From contig JAJXZK010000250.1 in assembly GCA_021780095.1 (NCBI GenBank), positions 1-7,827 of the forward strand: a stretch of DNA of 7,827 nucleotides, in the 5' to 3' direction. The translations under genes were made by a program, and so were the position numbers. The DNA comes from Acidobacteriota bacterium. GTDB taxonomy: Bacteria > Acidobacteriota > Terriglobia > Terriglobales > Acidobacteriaceae. A model generated the notes under the pieces. That model was not told the origin of the DNA, ran no database searches, and saw only the letters and a list, made by a program, of their open reading frames with translations. How positions within the stretch are numbered: the first letter of the stretch is position 1; each line of letters starts with the position of its first letter. Shown one piece after another: positions 1-6,726 of this stretch.

Positions 1-63
1 GCGATGGAGGCTTTGGGCAATCTGAAAGAGATTACAAGTGTCCGGCTGGTGAAACTGACGTAG
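1..63 (+). CDS. serA: C-terminal end of probable D-3-phosphoglycerate dehydrogenase (partial)
   Basis: Frame 1 is open from the window edge and ends at TAG (61-63), giving the last 20 residues of a gene that starts outside the window. The end reads ALGNLKEITSVRLVKL plus Thr. A short helix, then 'I-x-S-V-R-L-V-x-L', is the usual last helix and strand of the ACT regulatory domain that closes many bacterial SerA proteins (first step of the serine pathway: 3-phosphoglycerate to 3-phosphohydroxypyruvate, NAD-dependent, cytosolic). The match is short and based on pattern memory, so another ACT-domain protein is possible. Only the fact of a coding end in this frame is reasonably safe. Confidence 0.5.
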   Translation, partial: AMEALGNLKEITSVRLVKLT

Positions 64-88
64 GGTGAATCGAGAAGCAACGACTATC

Positions 89-118
89 TTGCCGCATCGA
101 GCGCGCCTGCAGTAGCAT
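89..118 (+). promoter_or_regulatory. Weak sigma70-type promoter candidate upstream of fmdB-like gene
   Basis: TTGCCG (89-94, four of six matches to TTGACA) and TAGCAT (113-118, four of six to TATAAT) are separated by 18 bp. Transcription would begin near 125 and leave a leader of about 70 nt before the ATG at 197. The rest of the 133-bp gap between the upstream stop and this gene shows nothing else I can name. Chance matches of this quality are common, so confidence is low. Confidence 0.25.
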
Positions 119-182
119 CTCAAAGGCAACGCCCGAGCCAGTAACGGACCGGAAGATGGCGTATCGAGAGCTTATTTTATCG

Positions 183-187
183 AAGGG
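183..187 (+). promoter_or_regulatory. Shine-Dalgarno of fmdB-like gene
   Basis: AAGGG lies 9 nt before the ATG at 197. It supports that start over the earlier ATG at 156, which opens a different reading frame without zinc-ribbon cysteines. Confidence 0.55.
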
Positions 188-196
188 TTTTCTTGC

Positions 197-601
197 ATGC
201 CGTTATACGAGTACGAATGTAAACAGTGCCACCAGCGACTGGAAAAGATCCAAAGCTTCAGCGCGCCGCATGAGACCGTTTGCCCGAACTGCGGCGGCGA
301 ATTGGAACGGGTCATTTCTGCGCCAGCCATCCAGTTCAAGGGTGCGGGCTGGTATGTAAACGACTACGCCAAGTCGGGTAGCAAGCCTGCCAAGTCGTCC
401 GATTCCCCCGGTAAGTCCGAGGGCAAGACGGACATCTCTGCGGCCGCCTCCGACGGCAAGTCGGACTCGGGCAGCAGCAAGCCGGCGGCGTCGACGTCGG
501 ACTCTACTTCGTCTTCCTCCAGCAGCGCGTCGTCGCCGAGTGATTCGGGGTCCGGCAAATCAGGTGCGGGAAGTTCCAGCAATTCGAAGTCTTCGCACTA
601 A
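197..601 (+). CDS. FmdB-family zinc-ribbon protein with Ser/Lys-rich tail
   Basis: A 134-residue protein. The N-terminus MPLYEYECKQC is the signature opening of the FmdB/CxxC_CXXC_SSSS putative regulatory zinc-ribbon family. Two CxxC pairs, C8/C11 and C29/C32, would bind one zinc ion. The conserved block runs on through 'ISAPAIQFKGAGWYVNDY' (residues 40-57), which closes the family domain. Residues 58-134 are almost wholly Ser, Lys, Gly, Ala, Asp, Pro and Thr, including a run of six serines (105-110), so this half is predicted disordered. The family was named from a gene in a formamidase/amidase regulatory region and its biochemical role is not established; a nucleic-acid or regulatory role is only a family guess. 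The start is set by the family N-terminus and the AAGGG site. It sits between the probable serA end and the uvrC-like gene. I leave the symbol blank because fmdB is a domain name here, not a proven orthologue. Confidence 0.9.
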   Translation: MPLYEYECKQCHQRLEKIQSFSAPHETVCPNCGGELERVISAPAIQFKGAGWYVNDYAKSGSKPAKSSDSPGKSEGKTDISAAASDGKSDSGSSKPAASTSDSTSSSSSSASSPSDSGSGKSGAGSSSNSKSSH

Positions 602-699
602 TTGTTCGAGGAGGATCGACGGGCTGAGCAGGCTGGAGCAGCCGACAGTATCCGTATTCCTGATTCATTCCGTCGGCACAGATTGACTACAATCAGCGT
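602..699 (+). other. Short intergenic region between fmdB-like and uvrC-like genes
   Basis: This 98-bp gap holds a small GC-rich inverted repeat (GGCTG 631-635, loop GAG, CAGCC 639-643) with no following T-run, and the TACAAT box at 688-693. I see no Shine-Dalgarno before the GTG at 700 and no small gene. Confidence 0.5.
688..693 (+). promoter_or_regulatory. -10-like box TACAAT, possible leaderless promoter of uvrC-like gene
   Basis: TACAAT matches five of six bases of TATAAT. With a normal 6-nt gap, transcription would begin at 700, which is the first base of the GTG start codon, giving a leaderless mRNA. Only a poor -35 candidate is visible (TTCATT 664-669, 18-bp spacer). The absence of a Shine-Dalgarno sequence before 700 agrees with this reading. 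Confidence 0.4.
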
Positions 700-2097
700 G
701 TGCTGGATACCTCTCTCCCGATCCCCTCGAACGACTTGGAAGCGTGGTTGCATGACCTGCCTGCGCGGCCTGCGGTCTTCGCGTTGTTCGGTCCGGAGGC
801 AGCCGAAGGCAATCCGGCCCTCGAGCCGTACATCTCTAAAACGGCCAATCTGCGCCGCCGAATGCATCGATTGCTGGCGCCGTCCTCCGCCGGAAGCAAG
901 CGTCTGTACCTGGGAGGAACCGCAGTGCGGCTGGACTACTCTGAAGTGGGATCGGAGTTCGCGACGGCTTTGCTGATGCTGCAGGCGGTGCGGCGATACT
1001 GTGGGGAGCGGGTTCGAAAACATCTGCATTTGCGCTCTCCGTCGTTGCTGCGACTGTCGTGGGAAAACCGTTATCCCCGCGTGTACGTGACAAATCGCGT
1101 CACACAGCGCGCCCTGGCGACAACCTACGGACCGTTTCAATCGCGCGCGGCGGCAGAACGATATCTCGACGACTCGTTGAATTTTTTTGAACTACGTCGG
1201 TGCACGGAAGAGTTGCATCCTGACCCGGCATTTCCGGGCTGTGTCTACTCTGAAATGAAGATGTGCCTGGCACCTTGTTTCAAGGGCTGCAGCGATGAGC
1301 GCTACGCCGTGGAGGCGCAACAGGTGCGCGAATATTTCGCATCGCGCGGTGCCTGGACGATGGCACGGTTGGAAAAAGAGCGGGATGCAGCGTCGGTGGC
1401 ATTGGATTTCGAGAAGGCCGCTCGCCTGCACCAGCAAGCTCAAAAAATGAAGACGGTTGCACAGCAGGCAGCACCACTTGTGCATCCTCTGGCAGATCTC
1501 GATGCAGTCATCGTGCAACCGGCGGTTGCGCAGCCGGTATTTGCAGCCGACGGAAAGCCGGAGAAGATGTCCAACCGTGCGCTGCGCACGGAAGCCACGC
1601 ACGTCGCGATTTATCTGGTTCGTGGAGGCAGAATTTTTGGGCCCGGATTCTACTCGGTGGAAGGGATGCGTCATCCCAACGAACGGGCTGGCTCGACCTC
1701 GCTGTTTGCGCATCCGACGCTGCTGGAACCGACCCCGCTGGAAGCTCCTCCAGTGACCCTGGCCGCAGATTCCGGCGTGCAATCGGCAGGGACAAAGGCG
1801 GCTCGAGGTCAGCTGGAACAGCGGCTGCAGGCGGTTTTGGAGGAGTTGGAATCGCAGGCCCGTGCTGAAAAAGCGTCGCCGGAACAATTTAGCGAGCATT
1901 TATCGCTGCTGGCGCGCTGGTACTATCGGCCGGTCCATCGACGCACCGGAGAAATCTTCTTTCGTGATGAAAAACCTTCCGCGGATTTATCGGCGGAGCG
2001 ACCCTTTCCCTTATCACGGATTCTGCGCGGCATTTCTCGCGTTTTTTGCGGGCAAAAAGATACCTCGGAAGTCGCGATGGATGCTGGTGCATCGTAG
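700..2097 (+). CDS. UvrC-like protein lacking both nuclease centres
   Basis: A 465-residue protein, against about 600 for UvrC, the nuclease subunit of UvrABC nucleotide excision repair. Residues 20-59 align with the GIY-YIG domain: 'PAVFALFG' stands where UvrC has 'PGVYLF', and EPYISKTANLRRRM (42-55) where it has 'LYVGKAKNLRKR'. The first catalytic Tyr is therefore Phe. Residues 113-168 follow the UvrC middle region ('YPRVYVT', 'YGPF', 'FELRRC'). Cysteines 168, 181, 189 and 193 (spacing 13, 8, 4) fit the UvrC Fe-S cluster ligands. Residues 221-251 (LEKERDAASVALDFEKAARL) are a UVR motif, the UvrB-binding helical hairpin. Residues 266-325 ('DAVIV...YLVRGGRIFGPGF') and 397-420 ('SEHLSLLARWYYRP...GEIFF') resemble the UvrC linker just before its RNase H-like domain, and the protein then ends at 465. 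No DISH motif, RNase H triad or HhH pair is present. The start is GTG 700; the frame is closed upstream by TGA at 661. A nuclease-dead UvrB partner or regulator is my inference. Cho is a less good match, since it retains the GIY-YIG nuclease and lacks UVR. Confidence 0.85.
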   Translation: MLDTSLPIPSNDLEAWLHDLPARPAVFALFGPEAAEGNPALEPYISKTANLRRRMHRLLAPSSAGSKRLYLGGTAVRLDYSEVGSEFATALLMLQAVRRYCGERVRKHLHLRSPSLLRLSWENRYPRVYVTNRVTQRALATTYGPFQSRAAAERYLDDSLNFFELRRCTEELHPDPAFPGCVYSEMKMCLAPCFKGCSDERYAVEAQQVREYFASRGAWTMARLEKERDAASVALDFEKAARLHQQAQKMKTVAQQAAPLVHPLADLDAVIVQPAVAQPVFAADGKPEKMSNRALRTEATHVAIYLVRGGRIFGPGFYSVEGMRHPNERAGSTSLFAHPTLLEPTPLEAPPVTLAADSGVQSAGTKAARGQLEQRLQAVLEELESQARAEKASPEQFSEHLSLLARWYYRPVHRRTGEIFFRDEKPSADLSAERPFPLSRILRGISRVFCGQKDTSEVAMDAGAS

Positions 2098-2101
2098 TCT
2101 T

Positions 2102-2130
2102 CTGGCAACAAGCGCGACTTATGATACGAT
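2102..2130 (+). promoter_or_regulatory. Promoter candidate for S9 peptidase gene
   Basis: CTGGCA (2102-2107, four of six to TTGACA) and TACGAT (2125-2130, four of six) have a 17-bp spacer. An overlapping TATGAT (2120-2125, five of six) is an alternative -10. Transcription would start near 2132-2137, only 8-13 nt before the ATG at 2145. The sequence just before that ATG is pyrimidine-rich and has no Shine-Dalgarno, which fits a very short leader. Confidence 0.4.
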
Positions 2131-2144
2131 TTTTCCCACTCTCT

Positions 2145-4280
2145 ATGAATGGCCTCCGAATTTCTTCTACTACATCCCTGCAAGCGCTTTTACTTTTGGC
2201 GTTGGCTGCGATCGTTTGCTCGCCTCTAGCATGGTCTGCAAGCCCCGCTGACAAGCCGCCCATCACTCTGGACGAGTTTTTCAGCTTCGTCGAGATTCAT
2301 GGGCTAGCTCTCGCACCGGATGGCAACACGGCCGTGATTGGAACCGAGCGGGCAGACTGGAAGCAGAACCGCTTCCGCGACGATTTGTGGATGTGGCGCG
2401 TGGGCGACAAATCCATCACTCCGCTGACCACCACCGGGCATGACAGCGACCCGCATTTTTCGCCCGATGGAAGCTACGTCGCGTTTCGATCCAACCGCCC
2501 ATTGATCGCGGAAGGAGAATCTGCTAAGGATGCCGTCGAGCGGGTGTGGATTTTGCCGGCCCATGGCGGCGGCGCGTTTCCTCTCTATCGGGAACCATTG
2601 AGCGTGGATGCCTTTACCTGGTCGGGGGATGGCAAAGCGATTTTTGTTGCGACGCAACAGCCTATTTCGGAAGATGCCAAAACCGCGGAGAAGAAGGCAT
2701 GGAAGGATACGGTGCGCTGGCGTGAACAAAGGCGTGGAGACGACATCCTGCGAGTGCCGATTGCCGCTGCGATTCCGCAGCCCAAGCTCCTGATGGCTTC
2801 TGGCAGTGAAGCAAAACCGGATGCCGACAAGAAGCCGCAATTGCCCTCCGATGCGACAGTTGTCGCGCAGAGCCCGCTGGCGATCACCGAACTGGTCGCT
2901 GCGCCTGATGGCAGCACGCTGGCCTTCGAGAGCCGCTCACTTCTGAATCGTCAGGAGAATCCGGCGGACAACGAAATCTTCTCTGTTGCGGCGGATGGAA
3001 CTGGAGCCACGCCGCTGCAACTGACACATAACCAGGCGTACGAATCCAGCCTTCACTGGAGCCGTGACAGCAAAACGCTGTACTTTTCTGTTCCCGCCGC
3101 TGCCGGGTCGGCGGAGCAGGAGTATCAGGACGTGCAAGGCCGCCTGTATGGGATGGATCCGGCGAGCGGGAAAATCACCCGCCTCGGCGGGGATTACCCC
3201 GGCAGCTGGGAGGGCTACGCGATCCAGTCCGATGGAAGTTTACTCGGACGGGGCATGAGCGGTCTGCAAACCCAGATCTACGGCGTGAATGGCGCAAAAG
3301 CGAGCAAGCTGGCGGGTGTGGAAGGCAGCTACAGCAATGTATTCACCGCGCTCGATTCGCCGCGACTGCTGTTCAGCCACTCGGCGATCGACGAGCCGAC
3401 GGAAGTCTACATGGCGGAAGATTCCGCCCATCTTGACCAAGCCAAACCGATTACGCAGTTCAACAAATTGTTTACGGAGCGCGCATTGCCGAAGTGGACA
3501 CCGTATCGCTGGAAGTCGCCGGATGGCACGCCGGTGGAAGGTGCGCTGCTGTATCCTCCGGGAAAGTTCGGGCAAAAACATTTGCGCATGTTCACGCTGA
3601 TCCACGGCGGCCCCGCTGATGCGGATGGCGACCGGTTCGGCGCGGATTGGTATGACTGGGCGATTCTTGCCGCGGACAACAACTGGCTGGTGTTTCGGCC
3701 GAATTATCGCGGCTCGAGCGGCTATGGAGACAAATTTCAGCTGCAGATTTCGCCGGTGATCGTGTCGCTGCCTGGAAAAGATATTCTCGCGGGTGTCGAT
3801 AAGCTGGTCGCGGACGGCATTGCCGATCCGGACCACCTGGCGGTCGGTGGATACAGCTACGGGGGCTACATGACCAACTGGCTGATCACGCAAACGACGC
3901 GCTTCCGCTCGGCAGTTTCGGGAGCAGGCGCGGTGGAGCATGCCGCCAACTGGGGCAACGACGATATGTCGTTCGACGATGCCTGGATGCTGGGCGGAAC
4001 TCCCTGGCAGAACCCAGCACGGTATCAAAGCGAAGCGGCGTTGTTCCAGTTTGACAAAGTGAAGACGCCGGTCCACGACGTAATTGGCGGCGCGGATATT
4101 CGGGTCGCCGCCGAAGAGGGGTATCTATTTGAGCGGGCGCTCGAAACCGAAAAAATTTCGCACAAGTTTCTGGTGTTTCCAGGGGAAGGGCACGGGTTGG
4201 CCAACAATCCCTGGCACGGCTATATCAAAGTTCGGGACGAACTTTTATGGTTAGAGAAGTATGATCACGCCAGCCAATAG
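2145..4280 (+). CDS. Secreted S9 family (prolyl oligopeptidase-type) serine peptidase
   Basis: A 711-residue protein. The N-terminus (MNGLRISSTTS, then a hydrophobic stretch at about residues 12-29) is a Sec-type signal peptide, with cleavage probably near residues 30-33, so the enzyme should act in the periplasm or outside the cell. There is no lipobox Cys. Residues ~40-440 form a beta-propeller with repeated 'PDG' strands (LAPDGNTAVIGT, FSPDGSYVAFRS, WSGDGKAIFVAT, AAPDGSTLAFES, WSRDSKTLYFS). The C-terminal alpha/beta-hydrolase domain carries HGGP (487-490, oxyanion-hole region), GYSYGG with nucleophile Ser571, Asp651 in GGADIRV, and His683 in GEGHGL: a complete triad. S9 enzymes cut peptides after Pro or, in acylaminoacyl/DPP-type members, release short peptides; the propeller limits entry to small substrates. 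The exact S9 subfamily cannot be settled by eye. I chose ATG 2145 because it gives a clean signal peptide; starts at 2046 or 2121 add an unlikely Trp/Cys-containing leader, and 2046 overlaps the uvrC-like gene by 52 nt. Role is likely peptide scavenging. Confidence 0.93.
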   Translation: MNGLRISSTTSLQALLLLALAAIVCSPLAWSASPADKPPITLDEFFSFVEIHGLALAPDGNTAVIGTERADWKQNRFRDDLWMWRVGDKSITPLTTTGHDSDPHFSPDGSYVAFRSNRPLIAEGESAKDAVERVWILPAHGGGAFPLYREPLSVDAFTWSGDGKAIFVATQQPISEDAKTAEKKAWKDTVRWREQRRGDDILRVPIAAAIPQPKLLMASGSEAKPDADKKPQLPSDATVVAQSPLAITELVAAPDGSTLAFESRSLLNRQENPADNEIFSVAADGTGATPLQLTHNQAYESSLHWSRDSKTLYFSVPAAAGSAEQEYQDVQGRLYGMDPASGKITRLGGDYPGSWEGYAIQSDGSLLGRGMSGLQTQIYGVNGAKASKLAGVEGSYSNVFTALDSPRLLFSHSAIDEPTEVYMAEDSAHLDQAKPITQFNKLFTERALPKWTPYRWKSPDGTPVEGALLYPPGKFGQKHLRMFTLIHGGPADADGDRFGADWYDWAILAADNNWLVFRPNYRGSSGYGDKFQLQISPVIVSLPGKDILAGVDKLVADGIADPDHLAVGGYSYGGYMTNWLITQTTRFRSAVSGAGAVEHAANWGNDDMSFDDAWMLGGTPWQNPARYQSEAALFQFDKVKTPVHDVIGGADIRVAAEEGYLFERALETEKISHKFLVFPGEGHGLANNPWHGYIKVRDELLWLEKYDHASQ

Positions 4281-4300
4281 CCTGGTCCATTTGCCGGTGC

Positions 4301-4307
4301 GGGAAGG
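4301..4307 (+). promoter_or_regulatory. Shine-Dalgarno deciding GTG start of membrane protein gene
   Basis: GGGAAGG ends 9 nt before GTG 4317. It supports this non-ATG start in the 36-bp gap after the peptidase stop codon, and suggests co-transcription with the peptidase gene. Confidence 0.6.
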
Positions 4308-4316
4308 CAGCGCTGC

Positions 4317-5930
4317 GTGACTGAACCGTCGTCCCAAGATGCTTCATCGACCCTTGAAGCTTTTCCAGAGAACCCTTGGAAGCATTGGCGCCCTCGGCTA
4401 GAGGCGCTGCTTGCGCTGCTGGCGCTGATTCCGATTGGGTTATTTCTCGCAGCGGGGCTAGGCCGACTGAGATCGGCAGTCCCATTGGAGCAACTGGAAG
4501 GCTCCATGCTGTTGGCGGCCGAGCGGGTGGCACATGGCCAGCCGATTTACATGCGGCCGAACTTCACCTTCATCCCGTACATGTACGCGCCTGCCTACTA
4601 TTACGTCTCCGGTTGGGCGGTGCGGCTGCTAGGGCCTCGCTTACTGGCGCTTCGATTGGTTTCTCTGTTGAGCACCTGCGCATCGATGGCGGTGATGTAT
4701 CTTTTTGTTTTCCTCGATGCGCCGGGTACGCGGCGTCGCAGGCATCTTGCAGCACTGGCTGGGGCGGCGCTGTACGCGGCGGCGTATCCCTGGACCCGCG
4801 AATGGTTTGATCTGGGCCGACTCGACTCCTTCTATATTCTTTTGCTGCTGCTGGCGCTATTGTCGACGCGCTATCTGCATCCGATTTTCGCTGCTGCAAT
4901 GTGGACGCTGGCATTTCTGGCAAAGCAAACTATTTTTCCGGTCGCGCTGGTCATGCTTTGCGTGGATTGGAAGCGTCCGCGCCGATTACTGCTGGGCGTT
5001 GGAAGTTTTCTGCTGATGACGGCGGCGTGCGGGCGGCTGCTGGACCACGCCACCGATGGCTGGTTCTGGTTCTATGCATTCACAGTTCCGCACGCCAATG
5101 CGGATCTTTGGTTGCGGCCGGCTGTGTTCTACGTGTTTTCACAGTGGATCGCGCCGTTTGGAGTGGCGCTGCTGATCATTGCTGGGGCGTGGGTCTGGAC
5201 TCGCCCTTCGCTCGCCGATGCAGGAACGCGGTTTTACCTGGTGGCCGCCGTCGCTCTCTTCGGCCTCTGCTGGTTTCTGCAGGCACATGCGGGCGCAACC
5301 GCCAATACTCCCATGCCGGCCTACGCGATTCTGGCGGTGATTTTTGGAATTTCGTTCGCTCGCCTGGATACTGCGTTTGCCTTCGCTTCGCGTGAGACGA
5401 CGCGGGTATTTCTGCTGGCTGCGGTCGCAATTCCGCTAGTCAGTTCGGTCTATAATCCACACGATTTTATGCCGCATCGCGACTTAATCGCATCGCAGGA
5501 AGAATTAATTTCGTGGCTGCACGTTTTTCCCGGCGATGTCTACCTTCCAGCCCATCCCTATGAGGGCGTATTGGCAGGCAAACAGTGGCACGCCGACAAC
5601 ACTTCGCTGCACGATGCCTTGCGTCCCGAGTTGCCCGGAGTTGGCGATGCGGTGAGGGCGAAAATCGCCGAGGAAGTCGAGCAAAATAAATTCGACGCCA
5701 TTGTGCTGGACGGCCTGCCGGAAGACGTTCTGCCGAGCCAGCCCTGGCTGCCGGGGAACCTGACGCAGCGCTACCCAATTTTGGGTGTTGTGCCCGGGGG
5801 TGATGCGAACGACCCGTTTGGTCCTCACCCGAGCTATTTCCTGCTGCCATGCCGGGATAAGGGGTTGGCGGTTGCCCATGGGTGGAGACTGCTCGCAACC
5901 GGTGGACAAAGCATTTGCCCCTCTGACTAA
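4317..5930 (+). CDS. Polytopic membrane protein, GT-C/GT39-like glycosyltransferase family
   Basis: A 537-residue protein. A short charged N-terminus (1-27) is followed by about ten hydrophobic segments (roughly 28-47, 92-109, 112-133, 143-158, 171-184, 189-214, 223-240, 270-294, 305-322, 334-348, 362-378). A soluble C-terminal domain follows at about 385-537. After the first membrane segment there is an acidic extracytoplasmic loop, EQLEGSMLLAAERVAHGQPIY (E58 to Y78), followed by a Tyr/Pro-rich stretch ending APAYYYVSGW. This is the arrangement of GT-C enzymes (ArnT/PMT/GT39-like), where early loop acidic residues bind the metal or polyprenyl-phosphate sugar donor. A second acidic loop, EWFDLGRLDSF (162-172), lies at the expected place. 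If a glycosyltransferase, it would move a sugar from a lipid carrier to a lipid, glycan or protein on the outer face of the inner membrane; donor and acceptor are unknown. Start GTG 4317 has a good Shine-Dalgarno. It lies between the S9 peptidase and rpe with small gaps. Family assignment is by topology and loop motifs. Confidence 0.7.
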   Translation: MTEPSSQDASSTLEAFPENPWKHWRPRLEALLALLALIPIGLFLAAGLGRLRSAVPLEQLEGSMLLAAERVAHGQPIYMRPNFTFIPYMYAPAYYYVSGWAVRLLGPRLLALRLVSLLSTCASMAVMYLFVFLDAPGTRRRRHLAALAGAALYAAAYPWTREWFDLGRLDSFYILLLLLALLSTRYLHPIFAAAMWTLAFLAKQTIFPVALVMLCVDWKRPRRLLLGVGSFLLMTAACGRLLDHATDGWFWFYAFTVPHANADLWLRPAVFYVFSQWIAPFGVALLIIAGAWVWTRPSLADAGTRFYLVAAVALFGLCWFLQAHAGATANTPMPAYAILAVIFGISFARLDTAFAFASRETTRVFLLAAVAIPLVSSVYNPHDFMPHRDLIASQEELISWLHVFPGDVYLPAHPYEGVLAGKQWHADNTSLHDALRPELPGVGDAVRAKIAEEVEQNKFDAIVLDGLPEDVLPSQPWLPGNLTQRYPILGVVPGGDANDPFGPHPSYFLLPCRDKGLAVAHGWRLLATGGQSICPSD

Positions 5931-5952
5931 CGTACCTCGCCGCTGATAGACT
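5923..5952 (+). promoter_or_regulatory. Promoter candidate for rpe, near-leaderless
   Basis: CTGACT (5923-5928, four of six to TTGACA) and TAGACT (5947-5952, TANNNT type) are spaced by 18 bp. The -35 overlaps the stop codon of the preceding gene. Transcription would begin near 5959, about 3 nt before the GTG start at 5962. No Shine-Dalgarno is visible in the 31-bp gap. Confidence 0.4.
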
Positions 5953-5961
5953 AAAAAGACC

Positions 5962-6726
5962 GTGGTTGAACTGGCACCCTCAATTCTTTCCGCAGACTTT
6001 GCCCATTTGGCCGAGCAGATTCAGGCCGCGGAGCGAGGCGGCGGAACTGTCATCCATGTGGATGTGATGGATGGCCATTTCGTGCCTAACATCACGATCG
6101 GTCCGCCGGTGGTTGCGTCACTGCGCAAAGTGACAAAGTTGCCGCTCGATTGCCATCTGATGATCGAGAATCCCGACGAGTTTATCCCCGCGCTGGCCGA
6201 AGCGGGAGCGAATTGGGTGAGTGTGCACTACGAAGCCTGCCGCCACCTGCATCGATCGCTGGAAATGATTGGGCAGCATGGAATGAAGTCGGGGGTGGTC
6301 ATCAATCCGGCCACGCGAGTCAATCTGCTGATCGACATTTTGCCGATGGTGCACCATGTCCTGGTGATGAGCGTGAATCCGGGGTTCGGCGGGCAGAAAT
6401 TTATACCGTTTTCGCTGGAAAAGATTCGGCACTTATGCGCGATTCGCGCGGAGCTGGGCCTGGAGTATCGGGTGGAAGTAGATGGCGGCATTGCGGCGGA
6501 TACTGTGGCGCAAGTAGTAGAAGCCGGAGCGGACCTGCTGGTAGCCGGCAATGCGATTTTCGGCGATGGTCATGCGGAAGAGAATGCGCGGCAGTTGCTG
6601 CAGATGGCACGCACCGCCGCCGGTGAAGGATTGAAGCCGGCCGCGAAACAGGTAAATATCGGGAAGAATATACGGGAAAATGGCAGATCCATTCACCGAA
6701 CTGCAAGTAAGCGAAAAGTCAGTTGA
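5962..6726 (+). CDS. rpe: Ribulose-phosphate 3-epimerase
   Basis: A 254-residue cytosolic enzyme that interconverts D-ribulose 5-phosphate and D-xylulose 5-phosphate in the pentose phosphate pathway. The TIM-barrel family motifs are complete: APSILSADF (5-13, with Ser10), HVDVMDGHFVPN (32-43), DCHLM (63-67), NPGFGGQ (139-145), VDGGI (173-177) and AGNAIF (195-200). His32, Asp34, His65 and Asp174 are the expected metal ligands, with Asp34 and Asp174 as the acid/base pair. NPGFGGQ and the VDGG and AGNAIF segments form the phosphate and active-site loops. The family normally ends near residue 220-230; here about 30 polar, basic residues follow (from LKPAAKQ to KRKVS), which look like a non-conserved tail. 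The GTG start at 5962 puts the conserved 'LAPSILSADF' at the usual distance from the N-terminus and no better start exists upstream. It follows the membrane protein by 31 bp and precedes the bamD-like gene by 41 bp. Confidence 0.96.
   Translation: MVELAPSILSADFAHLAEQIQAAERGGGTVIHVDVMDGHFVPNITIGPPVVASLRKVTKLPLDCHLMIENPDEFIPALAEAGANWVSVHYEACRHLHRSLEMIGQHGMKSGVVINPATRVNLLIDILPMVHHVLVMSVNPGFGGQKFIPFSLEKIRHLCAIRAELGLEYRVEVDGGIAADTVAQVVEAGADLLVAGNAIFGDGHAEENARQLLQMARTAAGEGLKPAAKQVNIGKNIRENGRSIHRTASKRKVS

Noticed and set aside
500..535. Ser-codon run as a microsatellite or slippage site
   Set aside because: The serine codons are mixed (tct, tcg, tcc, agc), so it is a protein-level low-complexity tract and not a DNA simple repeat.
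631..643. Small GC-rich hairpin after the fmdB-like gene as a terminator
   Set aside because: A 5-bp stem with a 3-nt loop but no T-run downstream; too weak to call a rho-independent terminator.
602..976. Forward frame of 124 codons after the fmdB-like gene
   Set aside because: It is an out-of-frame shadow overlapping the uvrC-like gene, with Arg/Trp/Cys-rich composition and no domain.
2046..2144. Upstream extension of the S9 peptidase start
   Set aside because: It overlaps the end of the uvrC-like gene and puts an unlikely Cys/Trp-containing segment before a normal signal peptide; ATG 2145 gives a clean Sec signal.
3240..4076. Reverse-strand open frame of 278 codons
   Set aside because: It is antisense to the peptidase catalytic domain, with shadow-like composition rich in Arg and no family motif.
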